Source of the DNA: Rhodobacter sp. SGA-6-6 | Lineage (GTDB): Bacteria; Pseudomonadota; Alphaproteobacteria; Rhodobacterales; Rhodobacteraceae | Direction: 5' to 3' | Length of the DNA stretch: 64,000 bases | Assembly (NCBI RefSeq): GCF_011043545.1 | Contig: NZ_JAAKGP010000007.1 | Span: forward strand, 124,001-188,000 | Part shown: positions 7,515-17,500 of the stretch, piece after piece | Layout: each line of letters opens with the position of its first letter | Position numbering within the stretch: position 1 is the first letter of the stretch | The notes under the pieces: model-generated | Database searches by the model: none | What the model saw: the letters and a program-made list of their open reading frames with translations, nothing else | Told to the model about the DNA's origin: nothing | Made by a program: the position numbers and the translations under genes

Positions 7515-10285
7515 CAAGCTGCATCCTTGGTGCCGAATTTCCCGGCAATCGCCTTGCCTGCAAGCGACACCGCACGGTCCAGCCGCGCCGAAAGCGCCTC
7601 GACGCCCGCCTCTCCGGTCTCGCGCAGCAGGAAAGCCCGGCCACCCTCGCCAAGCGCTTCCGGCTCCAGCGCCCGCTCGGTCAGGAGCCGCGCGCCGCAG
7701 TGCAGCCGCCAGAGCAGCCGATAGGCATCCAGCAGCACCGCCTGTTCCTCGGCCGACAGCACCCCCTTCGAGGCCAGCTGCCGCTCCACGCCTCGGGCCG
7801 GGTTGGCGGCGACCAGCGCCGCCCATTCGGCGCAAAGCTCGATGTCCATCAGCCTTCCGGGGCCGTCCTTGGTCTCCCAGGCGCCTTTCGCCGGCTTCGC
7901 CTCCGCCAGCCGCGCCCGCATGGCGGCCACATCGGCCAGGACGCCCGCGCCCTGCCCCTTTTCGGCCAGCATCCGCCGCCGCCAGTCCTCCACCTCCGCC
8001 GCCGGCCCGGGCGCGCCGGCGATCACCCGGGCGCGGGTCAGCGCCAGATGCTCCCAGGTCCAGGCCTCGCCCTGCTGGTAGTCCTTCCAGGACTGGATCG
8101 AGGTCGCCACCGCCCCCGCCCGGCCAGAGGGACGCAGCCGCACGTCCACCTCGTAGAGCCGCCCCTCCGCCGTCTGCGCCGACAGCGCCGTCACCATCGC
8201 CTGCGTCAGCCGGGCGTAATAGGTGCGGGTCGGCAGCGGCCGGCGGCCCTCGGAGGCCTCCACCCCCTCGGCATCGTAGATCAGGATCAGGTCGAGGTCC
8301 GAGCCCGCGTTCAGCCGCCCTGCCCCAAGGGACCCCATCCCCAGCAGCACCGCCCCCCGCCCGGGTGCCGCGCCGTGCTTGGCCGCGAAATCCGCCTGCA
8401 CCACCGGCCAGAGCGCCTGCACCACCGCCTCGGCCAGGTCGGCATAGCTCTTCCCGGCCTCGAAGGCGTCGATCAGCCCGCGCAGGTGGTGGACGCCGAC
8501 GCGGAAATGCCATTCCTTCATCCAGCGGCGGGCCAGGTCCAGCGCCGCCTCGTAGTCGCGCGCCTCGGCCAGCCGGGCCGCCAGTTCCGCCCGCAGCCCC
8601 GCCGCCCCCGGCCAGGCCGACCAGAAGCTGCCGCCGATCACCGCATCCAGCACCGCGGCATTGCGGCTGAGATAGCGCGCCAGCGCCGGCGAGGTGCCGG
8701 CGATGTCGACGATCAGTTCCACCAGCGCCGGGTTCTGCTCGAACAGCGCGAAGACCTGCACTCCGGCGGGCAGGCCGGCGAGGAAACCGTCCAGCGCCAC
8801 CAGCGCCTCCTCGGGGTGGGCGGCGCGGGACAAGTCCTTCAGGATGCGCGGCCGCAGGCGGCGGAAGATCGCCTGCGCCCGGTCGGATTTCAGGCAGGGA
8901 TAGCCCTGCCAGCCGGCGACGATGGCCTTGGCCTGGTCGGACAGTTCCGGCCCCTCCTCGGCCTCGGCGGGAGCGAAGAAGCCTTCGGTCAGCCGGTCGG
9001 TGCGGTGAAGGCGGTCGAGCAGGCCGGCGCGGAACGCCGCCGCCTCCTCGCCGCAGAAGGCGGCGATCCGGGCCACGCCCTCGGGCGTCGCCGGCAGGGA
9101 ATGGGTCTGGGCATCGTTCACCATCTGCAGCCGGTGCTCCAGCTGCCGGTGCGCCCGGTAAAGCGCGGCCAGTTCCTCCGCCGTGGCCTGCGGCACCCAG
9201 CCCTTCGCCGCCAGCGCCGCCAGCCCGCCCAGCGTGGTGCGGTCGCGCAAGGCGGGGTCGCGGCCGCCGGCGATCAGCTGGCGGGTCTGGGTGAAGAACT
9301 CGATCTCGCGGATGCCGCCGGCGCCCAGCTTCATGTTGTGCCCCTCCACCGCCACCGGCCCGTGCAGGCCGCGGTGGTCGCGGATGCGCAGCCGCATGTC
9401 ATGGGCGTCCTGGATCGCGGCGAAGTCGAGGTGCTTGCGCCAGACGAAGGGGGTCAGCGCCTTCAGGAACCGCTCCCCCGCCGCGATGTCACCGCCGCAG
9501 GGGCGGGCCTTGATATAGGCCGCGCGCTCCCAGGTCCGGCCCTCGGCCTCGTAATAGGCTTCCGCCGCGGCCATCGACAGGCAGACCGGGGTGACGGAGG
9601 CATCGGGCCGCAGCCGCAGGTCGAGGCGGAAGACATAGCCGTCCTCGGTCACGTCGCTGAGGAGCGCCGTCATCCGGCGGGTGACGCGGATGAAGGCGGC
9701 GCGGGCCTCGGCGGCCTCGGCGCCGTAGCGGTCCTGATCGAAGAGGCAGATCAGGTCGATGTCGGAGGAATAGTTCAGCTCGTGCGCGCCCATCTTGCCC
9801 ATGGCCAGCGCCACCATGCCGCCCGCGTCGGCGGCATCCTCCGGCCCCTGCCCCGGCAGCTTGCCGCGGCGGATCTCCTCGGCGACGAGACGTTGCAGGC
9901 AGAGGTCCACCGCCCGGTCGGCCAATTGCGTCAAGGCGCCGGTCACCATCTCCAGCGGCCAGACCCCGCCGAGGTCGCAGAGCCCCGCCAGCAGCGCCAC
10001 CCGCCGCTTCGCCTGCCGCAGCGCCGGACCGAGCCGGTCGGTCGCCGCTTCCCCGGGCGCCGCCAGCGCCGCGTCCAGCGCCGCCTCCGGCGCCTGCCCG
10101 GCGATCTCGCGCAGCCACTCCGCCTCGCGCAGCATCAGCCCCTTGAGATAGGGCGAGCAGCCCGCGGTGGCGGCCATCAATTCGCGCAACTCCCCCGGAA
10201 GATCGGGGAACCCTGCGGCCAGGTCGGCGGCGGCCTCGGGATCGAAGGGGATGGGGCTGCGGGAAATGCGGGAGGTCAGGCTCAT
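7514..10285 (-). CDS. glnE: Bifunctional glutamine synthetase adenylyltransferase/adenylyl-removing enzyme
   Basis: A 923-residue GlnE, close to the family's usual ~945. It attaches and removes AMP on glutamine synthetase in response to PII and glutamine, turning the enzyme off in nitrogen excess. Two nucleotidyltransferase modules are visible: NYSSDIDLICLFD in the N-terminal half (removal) and NAGSDLDLILIYD in the C-terminal half (addition), each with the paired aspartates. The ATG at 10285 (MSLTSRISRSPIPFD) is preceded by AGGA at about 10 bases; long extensions upstream run through repeat B and are rejected. A small gene is coupled to its stop. Confidence 0.95.
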   Translation of the reverse strand: MSLTSRISRSPIPFDPEAAADLAAGFPDLPGELRELMAATAGCSPYLKGLMLREAEWLREIAGQAPEAALDAALAAPGEAATDRLGPALRQAKRRVALLAGLCDLGGVWPLEMVTGALTQLADRAVDLCLQRLVAEEIRRGKLPGQGPEDAADAGGMVALAMGKMGAHELNYSSDIDLICLFDQDRYGAEAAEARAAFIRVTRRMTALLSDVTEDGYVFRLDLRLRPDASVTPVCLSMAAAEAYYEAEGRTWERAAYIKARPCGGDIAAGERFLKALTPFVWRKHLDFAAIQDAHDMRLRIRDHRGLHGPVAVEGHNMKLGAGGIREIEFFTQTRQLIAGGRDPALRDRTTLGGLAALAAKGWVPQATAEELAALYRAHRQLEHRLQMVNDAQTHSLPATPEGVARIAAFCGEEAAAFRAGLLDRLHRTDRLTEGFFAPAEAEEGPELSDQAKAIVAGWQGYPCLKSDRAQAIFRRLRPRILKDLSRAAHPEEALVALDGFLAGLPAGVQVFALFEQNPALVELIVDIAGTSPALARYLSRNAAVLDAVIGGSFWSAWPGAAGLRAELAARLAEARDYEAALDLARRWMKEWHFRVGVHHLRGLIDAFEAGKSYADLAEAVVQALWPVVQADFAAKHGAAPGRGAVLLGMGSLGAGRLNAGSDLDLILIYDAEGVEASEGRRPLPTRTYYARLTQAMVTALSAQTAEGRLYEVDVRLRPSGRAGAVATSIQSWKDYQQGEAWTWEHLALTRARVIAGAPGPAAEVEDWRRRMLAEKGQGAGVLADVAAMRARLAEAKPAKGAWETKDGPGRLMDIELCAEWAALVAANPARGVERQLASKGVLSAEEQAVLLDAYRLLWRLHCGARLLTERALEPEALGEGGRAFLLRETGEAGVEALSARLDRAVSLAGKAIAGKFGTKDAA

Positions 10286-10325
10286 GGCGCGCATCCTGCG
10301 GCGGCGGCGGCGGGGAGGCAAGGGT

Positions 10326-10532
10326 GCCGCTGCCGCGGCATTCCATATCGTTGCGGCGGGCGGAGCCGCTTGGGGCTGCTGTCGGCTGATGGGGGTATTC
10401 TGCCCCCCAATGCCATCGGTTTCTCGAACCGATGGCGAAACCGCTGGCATACCCCTGAGGATATTTGGAGCAGGTGAATTTGAAGAAGACCTCTTCTCCA
10501 TTTCACCTGCCCCAAATATCCCCGCCGGAGGC
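10326..10532 (+). repeat. Intergenic structured repeat B, copy 1
   Basis: First of two ~205-base copies. It begins GCCGCTGCCGCGGCATTCC, contains the hairpin CCATCGGTT-TCTCG-AACCGATGG (10413-10435), a second downstream copy of the same 3' arm (with one change), and ends with a GGATATTT hairpin whose arms are 10459-10478 and 10502-10522. It fills most of the 379-base gap between divergent glnE and the YbaK-type gene. I see no coding sequence in the gap; promoters for both genes should lie here but I cannot pick them out. Confidence 0.88.
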
Positions 10533-10664
10533 AGATCCGAGCCGGTTGCGCGGAACGCGCAGAGGCGAGAGGAAAGGCTTGCGGCGAAGCCGCGCAATAT
10601 CGCCACCGCTTCCCCCCTTGACCGGCCCGCCGTTCCGCCCTTCCCTGCGCGGCAGGAGGAGCCC

Positions 10665-11132
10665 ATGTCGAAATCCCTTGCCCGTGTCAAAACCGCCCTG
10701 CACGACGCCGGGCTCGCGGCCCAGCCGGTGGAGATGGCCGCCGAGACCCGCACCGCGGAGCAGGCGGCGGAAGCCGCGGGCTGTGCGCTGGACCAGATCG
10801 TCAAGTCGATCCTGTTCCAGGGGGAAAGCGGGCGGCTCTACCTGTTCCTGACGGCCGGCGGCAACCGGGTCGATGCCGCCCGCGCCTCGGCGCTGGCCGG
10901 AGAGCCGCTCGGCCGCGCCGACGGCCAGACCGTGCGCGAGGTCACCGGCTTCGCCATCGGCGGGGTGGCGCCGCTCGGCCACCTGACGCCGCTGCCGGTC
11001 TGGATCGACCCGCGGCTGCTGGAGTTCCCGCTGGTCTGGGCCGCCGCCGGCACCCCGCGCCACATCTTCCCCGCCGCGCCGGACGACCTGGCCCGCGCCG
11101 CCAAGGCCACCGCGGCCGCCTTCACCGGATAG
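10665..11132 (+). CDS. YbaK/EbsC-type aminoacyl-tRNA deacylase
   Basis: A 155-residue YbaK/ProX-like protein. The family hydrolyses mischarged aminoacyl-tRNAs, typically Cys-tRNA(Pro) or Ala-tRNA(Pro), and protects translation accuracy. The fold signature is seen in DQIVKSILFQ, GNRVDAARASAL and TGFAIGGVAPLGH; the invariant lysine of the family is in QIVKSILF. Length matches stand-alone editing proteins. AGGAGG at 10654-10659 sets the ATG at 10665. Which tRNA is edited cannot be decided from sequence. Confidence 0.85.
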   Translation: MSKSLARVKTALHDAGLAAQPVEMAAETRTAEQAAEAAGCALDQIVKSILFQGESGRLYLFLTAGGNRVDAARASALAGEPLGRADGQTVREVTGFAIGGVAPLGHLTPLPVWIDPRLLEFPLVWAAAGTPRHIFPAAPDDLARAAKATAAAFTG

Positions 11133-11156
11133 GCCCGGGGCGGTCGGCCGCCGGTG

Positions 11157-11235
11157 CATGTAAATAATCTTCACATACCTCTTGCGCGACTCAGCCGCCT
11201 GCCCCACATTGCCACATGTGAAAGGTATTCACATG
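11157..11235. promoter_or_regulatory. Two tandem 21-base operator-like inverted repeats
   Basis: The second copy, 11215-11235, is the perfect inverted repeat CATGTGAA-AGGTA-TTCACATG. The first, 11157-11177, is CATGTAAA-TAATC-TTCACATA, with the same 8-5-8 layout and two departures. Their centres are 58 bases apart. Both lie in the 123-base gap before the DUF2852 gene. The spacing of TGTGA to TCACA is seven bases, not the six of CRP. A dimeric repressor of unknown identity is the likely reader. Confidence 0.7.
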
Positions 11236-11255
11236 GATCAACCGGGAGTTCGCCG

Positions 11256-11765
11256 ATGAACACGACCACCGCCTACCCTTCGTCCGGTCCGGGCCGCTGG
11301 CTCCGGCGCGCCGAGGACTGGCTCGATCAGCGGGGCAAGGCAGCGTGGATCGCCGCCATGGTCCTGGGCTTCATCATCTTCTGGCCGCTGGGGCTGGCGC
11401 TCCTGGCCTACATGATCTGGGGAAAACGCATGTTCGGAAAATCCTGCCGCCACCGCCACCACTTCGGTCATGACCGCCACGACCGCCGGGCCTGGGCCGA
11501 GAACTGGGAGCGGATGGGCCGCGCCGCCCGTCCCTCGGGCAACGCCGCCTTCGACGCCTACAAGGCCGACATGCTGCGCCGGCTGGAAGAGGAACAGGAA
11601 GCCTTCGAGACCTTCCTCCAGCGCCTGCGCGAGGCCAAGGACAAGACCGAATTCGACAGCTTCATGGAAGACCGCGCCCGCAAGGCGCAGGAGACCCCGG
11701 CCGCCGACCCGGCCAGCGGCGGCGCCCCGGCGGGCGACCCCACCGCGCGGCGCGGCGAATACTGA
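11256..11765 (+). CDS. DUF2852 membrane protein
   Basis: A 169-residue protein of the DUF2852 family (function unknown). One long hydrophobic segment at about 30-55 (WIAAMVLGFIIFWPLGLALL) anchors it in the inner membrane. It is followed by a His/Arg-rich stretch (CRHRHHFGHDRHDRR) and an acidic, probably coiled-coil helix (MLRRLEEEQEAFETFLQRL). The tail is Pro/Ala-rich. The His-rich stretch could bind metal, but that is speculation. It is preceded by two operator-like repeats and followed by an intrinsic terminator, so it is a single-gene, separately regulated unit. Confidence 0.85.
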   Translation: MNTTTAYPSSGPGRWLRRAEDWLDQRGKAAWIAAMVLGFIIFWPLGLALLAYMIWGKRMFGKSCRHRHHFGHDRHDRRAWAENWERMGRAARPSGNAAFDAYKADMLRRLEEEQEAFETFLQRLREAKDKTEFDSFMEDRARKAQETPAADPASGGAPAGDPTARRGEY

Positions 11766-11772
11766 TCCCCCT

Positions 11773-11804
11773 CCCCCGCCCGGTCCTGCCCGGGCGGGGG
11801 TTTT
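11773..11804 (+). terminator. Intrinsic terminator after DUF2852 gene
   Basis: Stem CCCCCGCCCGG (11773-11783) pairs perfectly with CCGGGCGGGGG (11790-11800), with a six-base loop, followed by TTTT. It starts seven bases after the stop codon. Confidence 0.85.
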
Positions 11805-11885
11805 CCGTTCCGATCAAAGCGGCTTGGCGCGGGGCTGCGGCCTTGCTAGGCTGCGGCCCGGAGACCCCCGGACCTTTCGCGGACA

Positions 11886-12722
11886 ATGCGCCACACCCTT
11901 CCCATCGCGCCGCAGTTCTATGTGACGGCCCCGCAGCCCTGCCCCTATCTCGACGGGCGGATGGAGCGGAAGCTGTTCACCGCGCTGCAGGGGGAACATG
12001 CGCAGCGCCTGAACGACACCCTGTCGAAACAGGGCTTCCGCCGCAGCCAGAACGTGCTCTACCGCCCCTCCTGCGCCGAATGCTCGGCCTGCCTCTCGGC
12101 CCGCATCCGGGTGGCGGACTTCCGGCCCAACCGCAGCCAGCGCCGCATCCTGAAGCGCAACGCCGACCTGCGCCGCAACGCCACCAGCCCCTGGGCGACC
12201 GAGGACCAGTTCCAGCTGTTCCGCCGCTATCTCGACAGCCGCCACGCCGACGGCGGCATGGCCGACATGGACATCTTCGAATTCGCCGCGATGATCGAGG
12301 AGACGCCGATCAAGTCGCGCGTCATCGAATACACCCGCCCGGCGGCCGAGGGCGAGCGCGGCCGCCCGCTGGCCGCCGTCTGCCTGACCGACGTCTTCGA
12401 CGACGGGCTGAGCATGGTCTACAGCTTCTACGACCCCGACCTGCAGGTGCAGTCGCTGGGCACCCATGTCATCCTCGACCACATCGCCATCGCGCGCGAG
12501 GCGGGGCTGCCCTTCGTCTACCTGGGCTACTGGGTGCCGGGCAGCCGCAAGATGGGCTACAAGGCCGGCTTCGACGCGCTGGAAATCTACAAGGCCGGGC
12601 GCTGGCAACCCATCGGCGACCCGGCCTCGCATGGGGCGGAGCTGCATCCGCTGTCGGTCGACCCGATCGCCGAGCAGGTCGCCCGCATCTCGCTGCCCGA
12701 GGCGCGGCTGTCGCGCGACTGA
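11886..12722 (+). CDS. bpt: Aspartate/glutamate leucyltransferase (arginyltransferase family)
   Basis: A 278-residue aminoacyl-tRNA-protein transferase of the Bpt/ATE1-like family. In bacteria Bpt moves leucine from Leu-tRNA to N-terminal Asp or Glu, marking proteins for ClpS-ClpAP under the N-end rule. The N-terminal cysteine region reads [15 protein letters not shown], with conserved [13 protein letters not shown] before it; the C-terminal GNAT-like domain contains [19 protein letters not shown]. Length fits Bpt (~250-280) rather than eukaryotic ATE1. Older annotation calls the same family arginyltransferase. Confidence 0.9.
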   Translation: MRHTLPIAPQFYVTAPQPCPYLDGRMERKLFTALQGEHAQRLNDTLSKQGFRRSQNVLYRPSCAECSACLSARIRVADFRPNRSQRRILKRNADLRRNATSPWATEDQFQLFRRYLDSRHADGGMADMDIFEFAAMIEETPIKSRVIEYTRPAAEGERGRPLAAVCLTDVFDDGLSMVYSFYDPDLQVQSLGTHVILDHIAIAREAGLPFVYLGYWVPGSRKMGYKAGFDALEIYKAGRWQPIGDPASHGAELHPLSVDPIAEQVARISLPEARLSRD

Positions 12723-12810
12723 CGCTGCGTCATCCGCAGACTGCCCGAAATCCGTGCAACCCTGCCTAGCATTTGCGCTGGACCGGCGGCGATTTCCCCT
12801 ACAGATTGGG

Positions 12811-12828
12811 CCTGCCGCGACCGGCAGG
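12811..12828. other. Perfect hairpin upstream of dctQ
   Basis: CCTGCCG-CGAC-CGGCAGG lies about 67 bases before the dctQ start, in the 172-base gap after bpt. No T-tract follows on either strand. It may be a 5' leader structure or an operator; nothing else is recognisable in the gap. Confidence 0.5.
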
Positions 12829-12894
12829 ACCATATCGGGCGCCAGGCATCCAGGAAGCCCCGCACAGAGGGCCACTGCAACAGGGGGGAAACCG

Positions 12895-13500
12895 ATGCAA
12901 CCGCTTCTGGCGCTGGCGCGCCTGATCGACCGCATCTCCGCCGCCATCGGGCGCGGCGTGATGTGGCTGATCCTCGCCTCGATCCTGATCTCGGCCGCCA
13001 ACGCCATCCTGCGCAAGGTCGCGCCGCAACTGGCCTCCAACGCCTGGCTGGAGCTGCAATGGTATCTGTTCGGCGCCGCCTTCATGGGCGCCGCCGCCTA
13101 TACGCTGCAGCAGAACGAGCATATCCGCATCGACATCTTCTACGGCACCCGCACGCGCCGGACGCAGCACTGGATCGACCTCTTCGGCCATGTGTTCTTC
13201 GCCCTGCCCTTCTGCATCATCATGAGCTGGCTCCTGGTGCCCTACACGCTGAACGCCTGGCGGATCGGCCAGGTCTCCACCAATGCCGGCGGCCTGCTGA
13301 TCTGGCCCGCCCGCGCCATCCTCGCCGCGGGCTTCATCCTGCTGACGGCGCAGGTCCTGGCCGAGATCGTCAAGAAGATCGCGGTGATGACCGGCCGGAT
13401 GGAGGACCCGCATCCCTTCGTCTCCGCCCATCACGCCGCCGAGCTGGAAGGCGCGCAACTGGCCGACACCGTGGCCCGGCTGAACGAGGAGAAGCGCTGA
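12895..13500 (+). CDS. dctQ: TRAP transporter small permease
   Basis: A 201-residue DctQ-type subunit with four predicted transmembrane segments (about 15-35, 45-70, 90-115 and 135-160) and the block ELQWYLFGAAFMGAAAYTL typical of the family. TRAP transporters import organic acids with sodium symport, using a periplasmic binding protein. AGGGGGGAA precedes the ATG. It overlaps dctM by one base (TGATG). The convergent dctP gene at 15530-16636 supplies the likely binding protein. Confidence 0.92.
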   Translation: MQPLLALARLIDRISAAIGRGVMWLILASILISAANAILRKVAPQLASNAWLELQWYLFGAAFMGAAAYTLQQNEHIRIDIFYGTRTRRTQHWIDLFGHVFFALPFCIIMSWLLVPYTLNAWRIGQVSTNAGGLLIWPARAILAAGFILLTAQVLAEIVKKIAVMTGRMEDPHPFVSAHHAAELEGAQLADTVARLNEEKR

Positions 13501-15203
13501 TGCTGGAGTTCATCGCCGTCAACATGGCGCCGATCATGTTCGCCTCGCTGGTGGTCTTCCTGCTGCTCGGCTATTCGGTCGCCTTCTCGCTGGCCGCCAA
13601 CGGGCTGCTGTTCTTCGCCATCGGGGTCTGGCTGGCGCCCTATTCGCAGCACACCATCACGCTCGACTGGGCGCTTCTGGGCACCATGCCGCAAAGGCTG
13701 TGGGGCACGATGTCGAACGAGACCATGCTGGCGATCCCGTTCTTCACCTTCATGGGCATCATCCTGGAACGATCGGGCATGGCCGAGGACCTCTTGGACA
13801 CGGTGGGCCAGCTGTTCGGCCCGGTGCGCGGCGGGCTGGCCTATGCGGTGATCATCGTCGGCGCGCTTCTCGCCGCCACCACCGGGGTGGTCGCCGCCTC
13901 GGTCATCGCCATGGGGCTGATCTCGCTGCCGATCATGATGCGCTTCGGCTACGACCGCCGCGTCGCCAGCGGGGTGATCGCCGCCTCGGGCACATTGGCG
14001 CAGATCATCCCGCCCAGCCTGGTGCTGATCGTGCTGGCCGACCAGCTGGGCAAGTCGGTGGGCGACATGTATAAAGGCGCGCTGATCCCCGGGCTGGTGC
14101 TGACCGGGTTCTACATGGCCTATGTCTTCACCATCTCGATCCTGCGGCCGCATTGGGTGCCCGCCCTGCCGCCCGAGGCGCGGACGCTGGGCCATGGCGT
14201 GCTGTCGCTTCTGGTCGCCGTCGCGCTGGCCATCGCCATCGGCTACGGCGCGCATCTCTGGCTCTACCCGACGCAGGGTGCCAATGCCGACATCCTCGGC
14301 GGCTCGGTGGGCGTGATCGCGATCTACCTCTGGGCGCTGGCCGACAAGGCCCTGGGGATGAACCTGCTGTCCAACCTGGCGCGGCAGGTGATCATCGTGC
14401 TGATCCCGCCGTTGGCGCTGATCTTCCTGGTGCTCGGCACCATCTTCCTGGGCATCGCCACCCCGACCGAAGGGGGCGCGATGGGGGCCGTGGGCGCCAT
14501 GGTGCTGGCCGCGATGAAAGGGCGGCTGACCATGCCGGTGATCACCCAGGCGCTGGCCTCGACCACCAGGCTGTCGGCCTTCGTGATGTTCATCCTGGTC
14601 GGCGCGCGGATGTTCAGCCTGGCCTTCTACGGGGTGAACGGGCAGATCTGGGTCGAGCACCTGCTGGTCGGCCTGCCCGGCGGGCAGACCGGGTTCCTGA
14701 TCTTCGTCTCGGTGCTGGTGTTCCTGCTGGCCTTCTTCCTGGACTTCTTCGAGCTGGCCTTCATCATCGTGCCCCTGCTGGTGGCGCCGGCCACCGCGCT
14801 CGGCATCGACCTGATCTGGTTCGGGGTGATCCTGGGGGTGAACATGCAGACCTCGTTCATGCACCCGCCCTTCGGATTCGCGCTGTTCTACCTGCGCTCG
14901 GTCGCGCCGCGGGGGGCCTATACCGACAAGGTGACCGGCAAGCGGCTGGACGGGGTGACGACCGGGCAGATCTATTGGGGCGCGGTGCCCTTCGTGGTGA
15001 TCCAGGTGGTGATGATCGGGGTGGTGATCGCCTTCCCCTCGCTGGTGATGCACTACCAGGGCGTGATCGTCGATCCCTCCACCATCGAGATCAAGGTCCC
15101 CACCCTGCAGCCGATGGCCCCGCTGGGCGGCGCCACCACGGCGCCCGCGCCGGGCGGCCTGCCGGGCCTGCCGACGCTGGGGCAGCCCACGGTGACGCCG
15201 TAG
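13500..15203 (+). CDS. dctM: TRAP transporter large permease
   Basis: A 567-residue DctM-type permease, longer than the ~430 of the classical C4-dicarboxylate DctM; the longer form goes with TakP/FcbT3-like TRAP systems for 2-oxo acids, lactate and aromatics. About a dozen or more hydrophobic segments are visible, with extra ones in the middle (about residues 225-300). Conserved loops include LGTMPQRLWGTMSNETMLAI and NMQTSFMHPPFGFALFYL. The C-terminus after about 530 is Pro/Gly-rich and cytoplasmic or periplasmic. Starts inside the dctQ stop, and ends with an 18-base duplication that carries the stop codon. Confidence 0.92.
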   Translation: MLEFIAVNMAPIMFASLVVFLLLGYSVAFSLAANGLLFFAIGVWLAPYSQHTITLDWALLGTMPQRLWGTMSNETMLAIPFFTFMGIILERSGMAEDLLDTVGQLFGPVRGGLAYAVIIVGALLAATTGVVAASVIAMGLISLPIMMRFGYDRRVASGVIAASGTLAQIIPPSLVLIVLADQLGKSVGDMYKGALIPGLVLTGFYMAYVFTISILRPHWVPALPPEARTLGHGVLSLLVAVALAIAIGYGAHLWLYPTQGANADILGGSVGVIAIYLWALADKALGMNLLSNLARQVIIVLIPPLALIFLVLGTIFLGIATPTEGGAMGAVGAMVLAAMKGRLTMPVITQALASTTRLSAFVMFILVGARMFSLAFYGVNGQIWVEHLLVGLPGGQTGFLIFVSVLVFLLAFFLDFFELAFIIVPLLVAPATALGIDLIWFGVILGVNMQTSFMHPPFGFALFYLRSVAPRGAYTDKVTGKRLDGVTTGQIYWGAVPFVVIQVVMIGVVIAFPSLVMHYQGVIVDPSTIEIKVPTLQPMAPLGGATTAPAPGGLPGLPTLGQPTVTP

Positions 15204-15229
15204 GGGAAGCCGACGCCGTAGGGGAAGCC
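15194..15229 (+). repeat. Tandem 18-base duplication across the dctM stop
   Basis: Two perfect copies of GACGCCGTAGGGGAAGCC (15194-15211 and 15212-15229). The dctM stop TAG lies in the first copy; the second copy is untranslated. It looks like recent slippage. Confidence 0.9.
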
Positions 15230-15244
15230 CACATCCGACAACAG

Positions 15245-15271
15245 AAGGCCCCGGAAAAACCGGGGCCTTTT
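15245..15271 (+). terminator. Intrinsic terminator after dctM
   Basis: AAGGCCCCGG (15245-15254), loop AAAAA, CCGGGGCCTT (15260-15269), then two more T. On the other strand the arm also ends in a short T run, so it may serve both directions. It lies between dctM and repeat A copy 2. Confidence 0.85.
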
Positions 15272-15302
15272 CATTTCATCTGTCGGGGCCGAGATCGGGA
15301 GC

Positions 15303-15510
15303 GGGCGGGAGAAGGCGAGGCACTGCCTCGCCCCCGCCCGTGCGCAGCGGTTGCACCCGGAAACATTGGTCACACGAAACCCGAGAGGCCAGCGCCCGAC
15401 CCGGCGGGCGAGAAGCGCCCGCCGAGGGCGGGGCGGGCGCTGGCCGGGCCTGAAGGCCCGGCCGGGATGGTTGAAGCGGCATCGCGTGGCGAAGGCGACG
15501 GCCTTCGCCA
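15303..15510 (+). repeat. Intergenic structured repeat A, copy 2
   Basis: All four stems of the family are present; the loop of the GGCCGGGCC/GGCCCGGCC hairpin is TGAA here. It lies between the convergent dctM and dctP, 32 bases after the dctM terminator and 20 bases from the dctP stop. With the terminator it accounts for nearly all of the 326-base gap. Confidence 0.9.
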
Positions 15511-15529
15511 TGGCGGCCCGGACTGGCCC

Positions 15530-16651
<1,122 letters not shown>

Positions 16652-16784
16652 TCATTGGGGCACACGGGCCCGGAACGTGGAGGAAGCCTAGCCGCGGCTT
16701 TCGCCGATGCAAACGGTTTTCTGGCGGTTGGCGGCCCGCGGCCGGATCGCCCGCCGGGGGTGCCGCAACGTCAGGCAGAAGGGC

Positions 16785-17387
16785 TCAGCCCTGCCCCTCG
16801 GCCTTCAGTGCCGCCTGCACCGCCGGGCGGGCGGCGATGCGGGCGCGCAGCCGCTCGATCCGCGGGAATTTCGACAGGTCGTGGCCGAGCGGCTTCGACC
16901 AGTTGGTCACCGTGAAGAGATAGCCGTCGGCCGGGCTGTAGTCGCCGCCCGCCAGCCAGTCGCGGCCGTCGGCCAGCCTCTCCTCGACCAGCGCGAGGCG
17001 GCTGTCGAGAAGCTGCTGCTGCGCCTCGCGCGCCGCGCCCTCCAGCCCGCGGAAGAAGGGGGAATAGGTCTTGTGGACCTCGGTCGCCACGAAGTTCAGC
17101 GCCTCCTGCAGCCGCGCCCGCGCCAGGGTGCCCGGCGCCGGCAGGGTGCCCGGCTTCGCGCTGTCCATCACATATTGCATGATGGCGACGCCCTCGGTCA
17201 GCACCTCGCCGCCGTCCAGCTCCAGCACCGGCACCGCGCCGCGCGGGCTGACCTTGCGGAAGTCGGCGCCGGTCTCGGTCACCTTCGCCTTCAGGTCCAC
17301 CTTCTCGGCGCCGTAGGCGACGCCCGCCTCTTCCAGCGCGATATGCGAGGCCAGCGAACAGGCCCCCGGCGAATAGTAAAGCTTCAT
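16785..17387 (-). CDS. Beta-class glutathione S-transferase
   Basis: A 200-residue GST. The start MKLYYSPGACSLASHIAL places Cys10 in the beta-class motif; this cysteine can form a mixed disulfide with glutathione. The thioredoxin-fold domain (1-80, with AVPVLELDGG and the cis-proline) is followed by a helical domain ending near SKFPRIERLRARIAARP. The ATG at 17387 is set by GGGAGAGACGGG upstream and by family length. It acts in the cytosol in conjugation or peroxide detoxification; the physiological substrate is unknown. The gap 16637-16784 shows nothing beyond a short GGGCT/AGCCC pair. Confidence 0.9.
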   Translation of the reverse strand: MKLYYSPGACSLASHIALEEAGVAYGAEKVDLKAKVTETGADFRKVSPRGAVPVLELDGGEVLTEGVAIMQYVMDSAKPGTLPAPGTLARARLQEALNFVATEVHKTYSPFFRGLEGAAREAQQQLLDSRLALVEERLADGRDWLAGGDYSPADGYLFTVTNWSKPLGHDLSKFPRIERLRARIAARPAVQAALKAEGQG

Positions 17388-17500
17388 CCCGTCTCTCCCG
17401 ACCCGCGACCGCCGCGGCACGGCCCTTCCTACCCCTGCCGCGCGCCGGGGCAAAGGGCCGGCGCCGACTCACGGCGCACAGCTGCCGACGGATCGGTGCG

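Noticed and set aside
10413-10435. tRNA-like TTCTCGAACC string in repeat B
   Set aside because: It resembles a T-arm only by chance; no acceptor, D-arm or anticodon stem can be formed around it, and the same bases form a perfect hairpin.
11215-11235. The operator-like repeat as a CRP site
   Set aside because: The half-sites TGTGA and TCACA are separated by seven bases, not six, and the repeat extends beyond the CRP consensus.
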